Shown: one piece after another, positions 1 through 7,020 of the stretch
Position numbering within the stretch: position 1 is the first letter of the stretch
How the letters are laid out: each line of letters opens with the position of its first letter
Assembly: GCF_000336915.1 (NCBI RefSeq)
Contig: NZ_AOMD01000016.1
Coordinates: forward strand, 98,340 to 162,339
Length of the DNA: 64,000 nt
DNA from: Halococcus saccharolyticus DSM 5350
GTDB taxonomy: Archaea; Halobacteriota; Halobacteria; Halobacteriales; Halococcaceae
Reading direction: 5' to 3'
Notes under the pieces: model-generated
Databases searched by the model: none
What the model was told of the DNA's origin: nothing
The model's input: only the letters and a program-made list of their open reading frames with translations
Position numbers and translations under genes: made by a program

Positions 1-327
1 TACGAGGGCGTTCAAGACGTCGGATCGAACGCGTGGGACACCTCCTCGTACCAGCGCGAGAACACGCTGATGCTGAGCGACGAGTCCGAGGCCGACGCCT
101 CGCCGAAGCTCATCATCAACAACCACGACACCGAGGCGAGCCACTCCGCGACGGTCGGACAGGTCGACCAACAGGATCTGTTCTACATGACCTCGCGCGG
201 GGTGTCGCCACGCATAGCGCGGAACATGCTCGTCGAGGGCTTCTTCGTGCCCGTCTTGGACGAGATCGCGGTTGAGGAGTTCCGCGACGACCTCTCCGAT
301 CTCGTCGCGGCGCGGCTGCGGGAGTAA
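1..327 (+). CDS. sufD: Fe-S cluster assembly SufB/SufD family protein, C-terminal part (likely SufD)
   Basis: The gene enters from the left edge; only the last 108 residues are visible. SufB and SufD form the scaffold that, with the ATPase SufC, builds Fe-S clusters in the cytoplasm. The visible part has the family's terminal beta-helix and closing helices, including INNHDTEASHSATVGQ, FYMTSRG and LVEGFFVPVLDEI, all typical of the SufB/D C-terminus. SufD is preferred over SufB because haloarchaeal suf operons usually run C-B-D and the next genes here are not suf genes, but the two paralogues cannot be separated safely on this fragment. A ferritin-like gene and the iron regulator SirR follow, which fits an iron and Fe-S neighbourhood. 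Confidence 0.88.
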   Translation, partial: YEGVQDVGSNAWDTSSYQRENTLMLSDESEADASPKLIINNHDTEASHSATVGQVDQQDLFYMTSRGVSPRIARNMLVEGFFVPVLDEIAVEEFRDDLSDLVAARLRE

Positions 328-328
328 T

Positions 329-336
329 CGTTTAAG
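329..336 (+). promoter_or_regulatory. TATA-like box upstream of the mini-ORF/ferritin/sirR chain
   Basis: The sequence gtttaag lies about 27-30 nt before an ATG at 360. This is the spacing of haloarchaeal leaderless promoters, where transcription starts at or next to the start codon. It implies that the transcript begins at the mini-ORF at 360 and not at the GTG of the ferritin-like gene. Confidence 0.45.
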
Positions 337-359
337 TCCCTCCGTCCGCGAACCACGGT

Positions 360-416
360 ATGGACGTCCACGAGGCATCGATTTTCGAGCGCGTTCTTTC
401 AGGGTGGTTGCCGTGA
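360..416 (+). CDS. 18-codon leader mini-ORF overlapping the ferritin-like gene start
   Basis: An ATG at 360 opens an 18-residue ORF (MDVHEASIFERVLSGWLP) whose TGA (414-416) overlaps the GTG start (413) of the next gene as GTGA. The ATG sits at leaderless distance from the TATA-like box. I infer a leader peptide or translational-coupling device rather than an enzyme. Alternatives are a chance ORF, or an in-frame N-terminus displaced by an indel. No homologue is recognised. Confidence 0.4.
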   Translation: MDVHEASIFERVLSGWLP

Positions 417-895
417 GCGTGAGCCAGCCGGTGGCTTCCGACCACCAGCTCGCCCGTCTCCTCCAGATCGGGGTCGTGCTGGAGGAGGTCGTCGAGGCAC
501 GCGCCCACCAGCACTCCCAGTCGTTCGAGGCGGATCTCGACCCCGAAATCGAGGACTTGCTAGAGCACGCCGCCGAGGAGTCAGCCGAGCATCGCGACCG
601 TCTCTCGGGGCTGATCGACGAACTCGACGCCGAACAGATTCCCTTCGAGCAGATCGAGCCGCTCGTCGCCGACCACTACGAGCGCGATCGTGACACCGAC
701 GGCGTGCTCTACGACCAGCTCGCGAACGAGGAGACCGCCTACAAGTTCTATGACGATCTCATCGCCGCGATCGAGTCCAGTACTGTGGAGTTCGGGATCG
801 AGCGCGAACGACTCGTCGGAACACTGTCGACGATTCGTGAAGAGGAAGCCGAAGGAGCGGAAGAGGTCACGAAACTCATGGAGGAACGCGAATGA
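413..895 (+). CDS. Ferritin-like / rubrerythrin-type protein
   Basis: This is a 160-residue all-helical acidic protein with the start VSVSQPVASDHQLARLLQIG and repeated EE, HxH and ExxAEHR patterns, as in ferritin-like or rubrerythrin-like four-helix proteins. Such proteins can bind a di-iron centre through Glu and His residues on their helices. The carboxylate/His pairs EEVVEARAHQH and EESAEHRDR are visible, but I cannot prove an intact di-iron site. The GTG start was chosen because it gives the usual length and a GTGA overlap with an upstream mini-ORF. Its TGA overlaps another mini-ORF (ATGA, 892-895) that runs into sirR. The neighbours (suf upstream, SirR downstream) suggest a role in iron storage or peroxide defence, which is inference. 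Confidence 0.7.
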   Translation: MSVSQPVASDHQLARLLQIGVVLEEVVEARAHQHSQSFEADLDPEIEDLLEHAAEESAEHRDRLSGLIDELDAEQIPFEQIEPLVADHYERDRDTDGVLYDQLANEETAYKFYDDLIAAIESSTVEFGIERERLVGTLSTIREEEAEGAEEVTKLMEERE

Positions 896-954
896 ACGCT
901 GTCGAAGCGAAGCATCGACAAGCTCACGTGAGCCACCGGGGGTGGCTCGCGTGA
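892..954 (+). CDS. 20-codon mini-ORF bridging the ferritin-like gene and sirR
   Basis: An ATG at 892 overlaps the ferritin-like stop (ATGA). The 20-residue ORF ends in TGA at 952-954, which overlaps the GTG start of sirR at 951 (GTGA). Both junctions are 4-nt overlaps typical of translational coupling, so ribosomes could pass from the ferritin-like gene through this ORF into sirR. No domain is recognised. It could be a coincidence of the reading frames. Confidence 0.35.
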   Translation: MNAVEAKHRQAHVSHRGWLA

Positions 955-1382
955 ACACGGCCGAGCAGTACCTGAAAGCGATCTATCTCGTCCAGCAGGT
1001 CGAGAACGGCCCGGCGGCAACAGGTCGATTGGCCGACACTCTCGACGTGAGCCCCGCAAGCGCCAACGAGATGATCGGGAAACTCGAATCGCGCGGGCTC
1101 GCCGACCACGAGAAGTACAAAGGCGTCACGCTGACCGACGAAGGGATCGAACGCGCGCGTGATTCGCTCCAGACGTACTGCATCATCGAGCGGTTCCTCG
1201 TGGAGGTGCTCGGCGTCGAGGAGTTCCGTGCCGAAGCCGGCCAGCTCGAAAGCGTGATCGACGAGACGGTCGCCGAGCGCCTCGACACTATCATCGATCG
1301 TGAGCCGCAGTGCCCAGACTGTTTCGCGCCGGAGGAGGACGTCTGTGCCCTGCTCGACGCCGAGCCAGAGGCGGCGGACTGA
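951..1382 (+). CDS. sirR: SirR / DtxR-family metal-dependent transcriptional regulator
   Basis: This 143-residue protein has an N-terminal winged helix (NTAEQYLKAIYL, then LADTLDVSPASANEMIGKLESRGL as the recognition region, residues about 1-65) followed by the short DtxR/IdeR dimerisation and metal domain. A C-terminal cluster, CPDCFAPEEDVC, adds three cysteines. Family members sense Fe(II) or Mn(II) and repress iron-uptake genes. The GTG start gives the family's usual N-terminus. It is the last gene of the chain from the Suf region and probably belongs to the same iron regulon. There is no C-terminal SH3-like FeoA domain, so it is a short two-domain form. Confidence 0.88.
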   Translation: MNTAEQYLKAIYLVQQVENGPAATGRLADTLDVSPASANEMIGKLESRGLADHEKYKGVTLTDEGIERARDSLQTYCIIERFLVEVLGVEEFRAEAGQLESVIDETVAERLDTIIDREPQCPDCFAPEEDVCALLDAEPEAAD

Positions 1383-1411
1383 CTCTCCTCGCGAGGCGAC
1401 CGCAACCGCAA

Positions 1412-1804
1412 TCACCGTTTGTCGGACCACGCTTTTGGCGGCGGAACGATTCCTGTTGTGACGAGCGCCAGCCCGACGAGATAGCAGCCGAGTGCCGCCG
1501 CACCCGCAACCACGAGCCAGCCAGTGGAGACGACCACCGCCAACGTGCCGAGACAGAGTGCGATGCCGACGGTTCCCGCCCTGACGGTTGGTCGAGCCCA
1601 GAGCCGACGGACGCGATCGGCATCCCGACCGGCGAGCGCCTCGAAGCCCACGGTTGATATAGCACCGACAAGGATCGCCGACGGCGAGACGTCGATCTCG
1701 CGGTTCCGAATGATCGCGATCGCAACCACGAGAACGGCTGCGGCGAGCGCTCCGTCAGCAAGCCTGGTCGGTGGATCCTGTGGTGTCGTCCGTTCGTCGG
1801 CCAC
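1412..1804 (-). CDS. Hypothetical four-TM membrane protein
   Basis: A 130-residue protein that I do not recognise. It has about four hydrophobic segments: LADGALAAAVLVVAIAII, ILVGAISTVGFEALAG, TVGIALCLGTLAVVVSTGW and LVVAGAAALGCYLVGLALV. The N-terminus is short and charged and the C-terminus is basic (PPPKAWSDKR). It ends 30 bp from sirR in convergent orientation. There is no motif for transport or catalysis. The amino-acid composition is typical of a genuine haloarchaeal membrane protein. Confidence 0.6.
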   Translation of the reverse strand: MADERTTPQDPPTRLADGALAAAVLVVAIAIIRNREIDVSPSAILVGAISTVGFEALAGRDADRVRRLWARPTVRAGTVGIALCLGTLAVVVSTGWLVVAGAAALGCYLVGLALVTTGIVPPPKAWSDKR

Positions 1805-1884
1805 GCCTGCTCGATTTCGAGAGATGCAGACAGAAAAGGTCGGGTCTCGAAGCGTTCAAGTGTGGTCCGGCGATACTCCGAAAC

Positions 1885-1899
1885 GAAGTCCCGTGGTGT
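1885..1899 (+). repeat. 15-nt copy of the tRNA-Gln 5' end
   Basis: The 15 bases gaagtcccgtggtgt are identical to 2070-2084, which cover the base before tRNA-Gln plus its first 13 nt. The copy lies 185 bp upstream in the same orientation. The spacer holds several short hairpins and the motif gaacgaagtgag. Confidence 0.75.
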
Positions 1900-1917
1900 C
1901 TCGCCGAACGTAGTCGT

Positions 1918-2070
1918 TCGAAACGGCTTCGCCGTTTCGTGATGACGAAAGACGCTTCGCGTCTTTCGAACCATGAGGCGAGGCTCGGAACGCGAGCAAA
2001 GCGAGCGTTTCGGTGGTGAGCAAATCCGTAGGATTTGCGATCCTTGCGGGACGAGCGAACGAAGTGAGTG
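1918..2070. other. Hairpin-rich spacer before tRNA-Gln
   Basis: At least three tight inverted repeats are visible: gaaacggcttcgccgtttc near 1918, gaaagacgcttcgcgtctttc near 1950 and gcaaatccgtaggatttgc near 2021. Just before the tRNA is the haloarchaeal spacer motif gcgaacgaagtgag. No coding sequence is supported here. The block is exactly the interval between the tRNA-Gln 5' copy and the gene itself. Confidence 0.55.
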
Positions 2071-2071
2071 A

Positions 2072-2144
2072 AGTCCCGTGGTGTAGTGGCCAATCATATG
2101 GGCCTTTGGAGCCCATGACAGCGGTTCGAATCCGCTCGGGACTA
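2072..2144 (+). tRNA. tRNA-Gln (TTG)
   Basis: A 73-nt cloverleaf with a perfect 7-bp acceptor stem (agtcccg/cgggact) and discriminator A. The anticodon stem is tgggc/gccca around the loop ctttgga, giving anticodon TTG. The T arm is agcgg-ttcgaat-ccgct. No intron and no encoded CCA. A 15-nt copy of its 5' end lies upstream at 1885-1899. Confidence 0.95.
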
Positions 2145-2192
2145 TTTGCTTCGTGGATGGCGCTCCGCTGTTCTACGATGGACGAATCTCTG

Positions 2193-2975
2193 TTAGGTCC
2201 ACTCGATCTCGAACCCCCGGGCGTCGCAGCCACGACAGACCGCGCGGACCACGTCGAACGACCGACAGCACGAGTCGACGACCTCCTCATCCAGCTCTAC
2301 CGAGTCGTCACACGCCGGGCACGTTTCGAGGAACAGCCGGAGACTGCCGAGGAGTTGGAGCCGCTCGACGGGTGTCAGTCGCTGCCACGATGACACGAAC
2401 GACGGAACGACGTCGGTCGCGGCCACGTCGGCCACGATCGCCGCGTCGGAACTCCACTGTCCGACGGTCGCGTTATCGTGAAGTGCGACGACGTTACCGT
2501 CGATCGACTCGAACGTCAGCTCGTCGTCGGGATCGTCGATCGCCTCTTCGAGGCGTGTCGATCCCGGGTCGCGTTCTCGGACGAACTCGATCCGGTCGCG
2601 CCACGTCGTGCGAAACTCGGGCTGGAGACAGAGATCGTCCGCGTGTTCGCACGGGCCGATCACCCCTGCATCCACCAGGAGCTCTTCGGGCGAAAAGGAT
2701 GCAGGGGTTGACGGCTGTGTCGGTGCCTTCCCGAACCGACGCAGCACCCGATCCGGGAGGTAACGCTTGGTCAGCGCCGGCGTGCCGGGAACGAGATATC
2801 CTCTGAGGTAGATGACGACGAGACAGCCCACGAGTACCGCCACCCCAGCGCCCGCAGTCCACAGTCCGATCGCAGCGCTCACCGCGATCGCGATTCCGAC
2901 GTTGACCACTGTACACGGGAGACAGCGGTTCTCGCCGACGTGTTCCGGCTGCCGAAATCGGGAATGGAGCCCCAT
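2193..2975 (-). CDS. Membrane-anchored protein with C-terminal zinc-ribbon-like cysteines
   Basis: I do not recognise this 260-residue protein. Near the N-terminus are two adjacent hydrophobic segments (about residues 24-56: VVNVGIAIAVSAAIGLWTAG, GVAVLVGCLVVIYLRGYLV), followed by a roughly 180-residue acidic soluble domain. The C-terminus carries CPACDD, a Cys-Cys pair and CRGC, which could form a zinc ribbon. The gene is monocistronic between tRNA-Gln and an orphan tRNA tail. A 12-bp perfect inverted repeat (2662-2673 and 2697-2708) lies inside the coding sequence. Function unknown. Confidence 0.65.
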   Translation of the reverse strand: MGLHSRFRQPEHVGENRCLPCTVVNVGIAIAVSAAIGLWTAGAGVAVLVGCLVVIYLRGYLVPGTPALTKRYLPDRVLRRFGKAPTQPSTPASFSPEELLVDAGVIGPCEHADDLCLQPEFRTTWRDRIEFVRERDPGSTRLEEAIDDPDDELTFESIDGNVVALHDNATVGQWSSDAAIVADVAATDVVPSFVSSWQRLTPVERLQLLGSLRLFLETCPACDDSVELDEEVVDSCCRSFDVVRAVCRGCDARGFEIEWT

Positions 2976-3105
2976 TGGTTCCCGTTACCGGGGCAGTCCA
3001 GTTCAATCGTGTGGTCGCTGTCGTGTACGTCATGGATGATTTGGTGGTAATTGCTCTAGTTGCTCCTATCGTCGTCGGCCGGTTCGATAGTGTCACGCGA
3101 GCCGT

Positions 3106-3127
3106 CGGTTCGAATCCGCTGGCCCAT
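3106..3127 (+). repeat. Orphan tRNA 3'-tail-like fragment
   Basis: The stretch cggttcgaatccgctggccc resembles a T loop followed by the 3' acceptor strand of a tRNA. It matches the tRNA-Ile tail at 20461-20486 apart from one A-to-G change, a 2-nt deletion and a further mismatch at the end. No 5' half or anticodon arm exists upstream, and the T stem no longer pairs fully, so this is a remnant and not a gene. Confidence 0.55.
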
Positions 3128-3190
3128 CTCGATTTCCTCAGTCGCCTTCGGTACTGACACAACGGCTGAAGTGAACCGTGTACGCTTAGA

Positions 3191-3829
3191 TTACTCCCGG
3201 TGAGGTTGCTGGGGTTCGGGTTTGCTTCGAACTGCCGCGTTCGTGATGCCGGTGACGACGGTTTCGATCATCATGTTTCGGACGGCGGGATAGAGATCCT
3301 CGCCGATGTCCTCCTTGTGGAGCGCGAGAATGGCTGCTGAGTCGATGGTCGCGGCGATGATCTCGGGGTCACCCTCACGAATCGCCTCCGTCTCCTGCCA
3401 CTCCCTGATGTAAGGCATGATGTAGCCGAGCTCTCGCGTTCGTTGTTCGAGGAACTCGTCTTCGGAATACAGGTGGCCCAACTGCTCCAGCTCGTCGTCG
3501 GCGAGCACCCGCTCGATCAGTGGATTCGTTTCCAATTCCTCGAAGAGAACGTGGAGGTACTCCCTGATCGCCTGCTCGGGATCGGACTGTTCTTCGAGCG
3601 GGGTGGTAGCACGCTCGTAGAACCGTTCGGTCTCGCGTTCGAGGACCGCGAGGTAGAGCTTTTCCTTCGAATCGAAGAACTGATAGAACGTGCTCGGCGC
3701 GATGTCCACAGGGGTAGTGAGGTCGGTCATCGTGGTCTTCTTGAGCCCGTAGCGCGCGAAGAGCTTCCGGCCCTCGTCGAGCAGTTCCTGTCTGATGTAC
3801 GCCCGTCTTTCGTCGCTGAATCCTTTCAT
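3191..3829 (-). CDS. TetR/AcrR-family transcriptional regulator
   Basis: This 212-residue protein has an N-terminal TetR helix-turn-helix (about residues 8-55: IRQELLDEGRKLFARYGLKK, TMTDLTTPVDIAPSTFYQFF, SKEKLYLAVL). A variable helical ligand domain follows. TetR proteins are dimeric repressors released by small molecules. The gene lies downstream of, and co-directional with, the two permeases and ATPase at 3900-6539 (70-bp gap), so it probably autoregulates this exporter operon. A 16-bp inverted repeat at the operon promoter (6568-6583) is a candidate operator. Confidence 0.85.
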   Translation of the reverse strand: MKGFSDERRAYIRQELLDEGRKLFARYGLKKTTMTDLTTPVDIAPSTFYQFFDSKEKLYLAVLERETERFYERATTPLEEQSDPEQAIREYLHVLFEELETNPLIERVLADDELEQLGHLYSEDEFLEQRTRELGYIMPYIREWQETEAIREGDPEIIAATIDSAAILALHKEDIGEDLYPAVRNMMIETVVTGITNAAVRSKPEPQQPHRE

Positions 3830-3899
3830 GGTGTGGTCGTCTACTGATGAAACCGCGGATACGATTCGATCTCTGGGATCGTTCGGTGCGTCCGATTCA

Positions 3900-4739
3900 C
3901 TACAGATCCATCCGGGTGAATCGAAACTGGCTCACGATTACCAACACGATGGCGACCGCGAGCAGGAGTGCTGCGCCATCGAGGTTGTAGGCTCCATCGA
4001 CGAGGATACCCGACGGATCGAAGTAACGCATCGGCGAGACGTTCCCGAGCCACTCGACGTCGGTCTCGACGACGAACGATTCGAGGAGCCACGCCGCGAT
4101 GACGACCCCGAGCGCGGCACGGCCGGCGGTTCGTCCCCGGCCGACGACGACGCCCAGCAAGAGGCCGACCGCAGCCCAGCAGAGCAGGTACGGGATCGAC
4201 AACGCGTGCAGCGCCGCGAGGTCGGCAAGCGCGATCGGTTCGTCGATGAGCACCGAGCCGCCGTACATCACGAGCGGGATAACGACGTTCAAAACGACGA
4301 TAGGCACGAGCAGCGAGAAGTACTTCCCGAGCAGCACCTTCGTCCGCGAGATAGGGGCCGCCATCAGGGTGTCCATCCGGTCGTTTTTGATGTCGCCCGC
4401 GACGCTCCCGGCGGCGCTGTACGCGAGGTACGCGCCCAGCCCGACGACCCACGTGAAGGTGTAGAACTCGCCGCCGACGACCCCTTCGATCGAGTTGAAG
4501 TTCTCGAACCCCATCAGTGCGTTCATCGCGGGTGGCATCGCCTCGATGATGTCGTCGTATGCGCCCGTCGAGACGAGGTCGGGGGCGAGCGCGACGAACA
4601 TCCCGCCGAACAGCGCGAAGATAACGGCGAGGACGCCCGTGATCCGGAGTCGTCGAACGCCCTCGAAGCGGATCACGTCGAGCATCGAGCCGGTGTGTCC
4701 CCCACGGTCGGCGGCTTCGGTTCCCGTCTGGGTGCTCAT
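3900..4739 (-). CDS. ABC-2 type transporter permease (second copy)
   Basis: A 279-residue ABC-2 type membrane subunit with about six TM helices and the family region containing AAYSAAG-like, DRMDTLMAAPISRTKVLLGK and FSLLVPIVVLNVVIPLV segments. It is a clear paralogue of the gene just upstream, sharing SIAGDI-like, MDTL-AAPxSRT and RYFDP/RYYDP motifs, so the pair arose by tandem duplication. The ATG at 4739 was chosen over an upstream in-frame ATG (4763) because it makes a 4-nt ATGA overlap with the upstream permease. The two permeases probably form a heterodimeric exporter driven by the ATPase at 5517. Substrate unknown. Confidence 0.85.
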   Translation of the reverse strand: MSTQTGTEAADRGGHTGSMLDVIRFEGVRRLRITGVLAVIFALFGGMFVALAPDLVSTGAYDDIIEAMPPAMNALMGFENFNSIEGVVGGEFYTFTWVVGLGAYLAYSAAGSVAGDIKNDRMDTLMAAPISRTKVLLGKYFSLLVPIVVLNVVIPLVMYGGSVLIDEPIALADLAALHALSIPYLLCWAAVGLLLGVVVGRGRTAGRAALGVVIAAWLLESFVVETDVEWLGNVSPMRYFDPSGILVDGAYNLDGAALLLAVAIVLVIVSQFRFTRMDL

Positions 4740-5524
4740 TGGACGTCCCTCCGTGCGAACCACGCGCCACTCGCGAGCAGGAACACGGCGGCAACGGCGA
4801 GTAAGATGGCCGCGCCCTCGTAGTTGTACTCGCTCGCCGTGAGAATGGTGACCGGGTCGTAGTAGCGCGTCGGCGAAAGCACTCCGAGCCAGTCGAGGTC
4901 CGTCCCGTCGGCCACCGTCTCGACGAGGAAGGTTGCGACGACCGCGCCGGCCGCGACACCCTCGGCGACGACGCGTCGCGGAGCGAGAACCGACGCCAGC
5001 ATTCCGAATGCACCCCAGAGCAACAGGTACGGGACCGAGAGTGCGTGGACCGCGATCAGGTCGGCGGCCGCGATGGGTTCGTCGACGAGTTGGGTGCCGG
5101 CATAAACGACCACGAGCACGACGACGTTGATGACGATGATGGGCGTGAGCAGCGAGAGAAATTTTTCGAGGAGGACGCTCGTCCGCGAGACGGGGGCTGC
5201 CAACAGCGTGTCCATCGTCCCGTCGTCGATGTCGCCCGCGATGGAACTCGCGGCGCTGTAGGCTACGTAGATGGCCAACACGAGCAGCCAGCCGAACCAG
5301 TACAGTTCGAGCGCGATGAATCCCTCGATGGTCCCGATGACGTCGAGCTGCATCGCCTCGACGAGTGCCGGCGGGAACGTCTCGGTGAGCGCCGCGACGT
5401 CGAACTCGTCGAGCAGACCGGGCGCGATGAGGATCATCATGGCCGCAAACGCCGACAGCCCGATCGCGACGACCACAGAGCCGGTGAGCCGGCGTTCGGA
5501 CTCGAAGCGCGCCGTCTCAAACAT
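4736..5524 (-). CDS. ABC-2 type transporter permease (first copy)
   Basis: This 262-residue permease starts MFETARFESERRLTGS and has six predicted TM segments with the ABC-2 core IAGDIDDGTMDTLLAAPVSR and RTSVLLEKFLSLLTPIIVIN. The start overlaps the end of the ATPase gene by 8 nt, and its stop overlaps the next permease start (ATGA), so all three are translationally coupled. It pairs with the paralogous permease downstream. Related systems export lipids, peptides or drugs, and nothing in the sequence fixes the substrate. Confidence 0.87.
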   Translation of the reverse strand: MFETARFESERRLTGSVVVAIGLSAFAAMMILIAPGLLDEFDVAALTETFPPALVEAMQLDVIGTIEGFIALELYWFGWLLVLAIYVAYSAASSIAGDIDDGTMDTLLAAPVSRTSVLLEKFLSLLTPIIVINVVVLVVVYAGTQLVDEPIAAADLIAVHALSVPYLLLWGAFGMLASVLAPRRVVAEGVAAGAVVATFLVETVADGTDLDWLGVLSPTRYYDPVTILTASEYNYEGAAILLAVAAVFLLASGAWFARRDVQ

Positions 5525-6539
5525 CGGCGGCCTCCGTGTTCCGGTCGTCGGTCCCGCCGCCGTCGCGATCGTCACCTCGCTCGTTCTCGACGCGCTCGAC
5601 GGTTTCTTCGGGGTTGTGGTCGCCGTAGAAGCGCATGAAGACGTCCTCCAGCGGTGCCTCCTCGATGGTGAGGTCGAGCACATCGTAGTTCAGCAGGCGG
5701 CGGAGCAGCGGCTCGTAGGTGCCGGTGTAAGTGAACGAGACGGTCTTACTGTCCTCTCCTCCATCGGTCTCGGCGGTCGCGGGGCCGACGGACTCGCCAC
5801 TCACGGTGACATCGTGTGCGCCCTCGATGGCGAACTCGTTGGCAGTCACCGAGTCGCCGAGGTTGGCCCGAACGACCTTGCCGGTGCGGTCGAGCAGCGA
5901 CTCGATGTCTTCGAGTTCGACGAGGTGGCCGTTGCGGATGATGCCGATGCGGTCACACACTTTTCGGACCTCGCCGAGGATGTGCGAGGAGAAGAAGAAG
6001 GTCTTCCCTCGTTCCTGTTCGGCGCGGATGAACTCGAGGAACTGGTCCTGTTTGAGGGGATCCAGCCCCGACGTGGGTTCGTCCATGATCATGAGGTCCG
6101 GATCGTTCATGAACGCGAGCACGATGGCGAGCATCTGCTTGTTCCCCCGGGAGTAATCACCGACCCTGCGGTCGAGCGGCGGGTCGAACAGTTCGAGCAG
6201 TTCGTCGCTACGCACGTCGCCGCGAAGGGAGCCGTGGTACTCCAGAAGACGACGACCGGTGACGTTCTCATTGAACCCCGGCTCGCTCGGGAGGAATCCG
6301 ATACGTGATCGCGCCTCGCGGAGCGCGCTTGCATCCGCAATATCGGCACCGAGGACCGTAGCGGACCCCTCGGTCGGGGACTGAAAGCCCATCAACGTCC
6401 GAATCGTGGTGGTCTTGCCCGCCCCGTTCGGGCCGAGAAAGCCGAACACTTCACCCTCCCGAACGTCGAAGGAGAGATCCTCGATGCCGCGGACATCCCC
6501 GTAGTACTTCGTCAGTCCGTTCGTTTGGATTGCAGCCAT
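5517..6539 (-). CDS. ABC transporter ATP-binding protein
   Basis: A 340-residue ATPase of an ABC-2 type exporter. Walker A is GPNGAGKT (about residues 36-43) and Walker B is LMIMDEPTSGLD. The signature is the variant YSRGNKQ in place of LSGGQ, as in BcrA-like exporters, and the switch His is in FFFSSH. The C-terminal about 110 residues form an extra acidic domain ending in a poly-charged tail. It is the first gene of an operon with two permeases and a TetR regulator. The ATG at 6539 sits about 8 nt from the expected transcription start. The export substrate is unknown. Confidence 0.92.
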   Translation of the reverse strand: MAAIQTNGLTKYYGDVRGIEDLSFDVREGEVFGFLGPNGAGKTTTIRTLMGFQSPTEGSATVLGADIADASALREARSRIGFLPSEPGFNENVTGRRLLEYHGSLRGDVRSDELLELFDPPLDRRVGDYSRGNKQMLAIVLAFMNDPDLMIMDEPTSGLDPLKQDQFLEFIRAEQERGKTFFFSSHILGEVRKVCDRIGIIRNGHLVELEDIESLLDRTGKVVRANLGDSVTANEFAIEGAHDVTVSGESVGPATAETDGGEDSKTVSFTYTGTYEPLLRRLLNYDVLDLTIEEAPLEDVFMRFYGDHNPEETVERVENERGDDRDGGGTDDRNTEAADV

Positions 6540-6567
6540 ATTATTCTCTCATACATCTACACTCTAT

Positions 6568-6583
6568 GAGTATATGAATACTC
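6568..6583. promoter_or_regulatory. Candidate TetR operator overlapping the ABC operon promoter
   Basis: gagtat-atga-atactc is a perfect 6-bp inverted repeat with a 4-bp spacer. It lies 29-44 bp upstream of the ATPase start and covers the likely TATA element (ttcatatac on the minus strand). A dimeric repressor bound here would block TBP. Assignment to the TetR protein at 3191-3829 is inference from position. Confidence 0.45.
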
Positions 6584-7020
6584 TGACCACAACGTTTTTG
6601 AATTTTTGAATTTTAGCTCTGACCGAACTGCGGCAGACGGAAGCTGCAGTTTGTGCGGAGTCTCCTCTCAGTCGTGATGCAAACCGATAACTGGAAGGTT
6701 GTAACAATAAATTCAACGCTGATGGGTTGGCACAGAATTGGCTCCGAGGAACGTTAGCCAAGTCATCTCGCTAGATGAATCAACCACCTATCATAAATGT
6801 CACATACATGTAGGTTCTGGTAGACACGTCGACGTATCCTCTTACCGTGTATTTCAGCACGCTCGTTACTCCCTCCGTAGTGATGGTGTCGCTCGGAGCG
6901 GATCTCTTCGAGCGAGTCGAGGCAGGACGAATCCCGGATGGTAGCGCTATCCATATCCACTCTCTGATGGATGACAACTACCGCTGAGAAGACTCTCGAC
7001 GGGAACTCAGAGCGACGTAC
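6584..7020. other. AT-richer intergenic region without a recognisable gene
   Basis: About 440 bp with visibly lower GC than its surroundings, especially 6590-6620 and 6700-6800. Short ORFs exist in several frames (60-70 codons), but none shows haloarchaeal acidic composition or a recognised domain. I see no RNA gene. It may hold the promoter region of the ABC operon plus a decayed gene. Confidence 0.4.

Noticed and set aside
690..950. Upstream extension of the sirR frame to an ATG at 690
   Set aside because: It overlaps the ferritin-like gene out of frame and adds Ser/Arg-rich shadow sequence; SirR homologues start near the GTG at 951.
6563..6980. Short ORFs of 60-70 codons in the AT-richer gap
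   Set aside because: Basic, non-haloarchaeal composition and no domain or consistent start.
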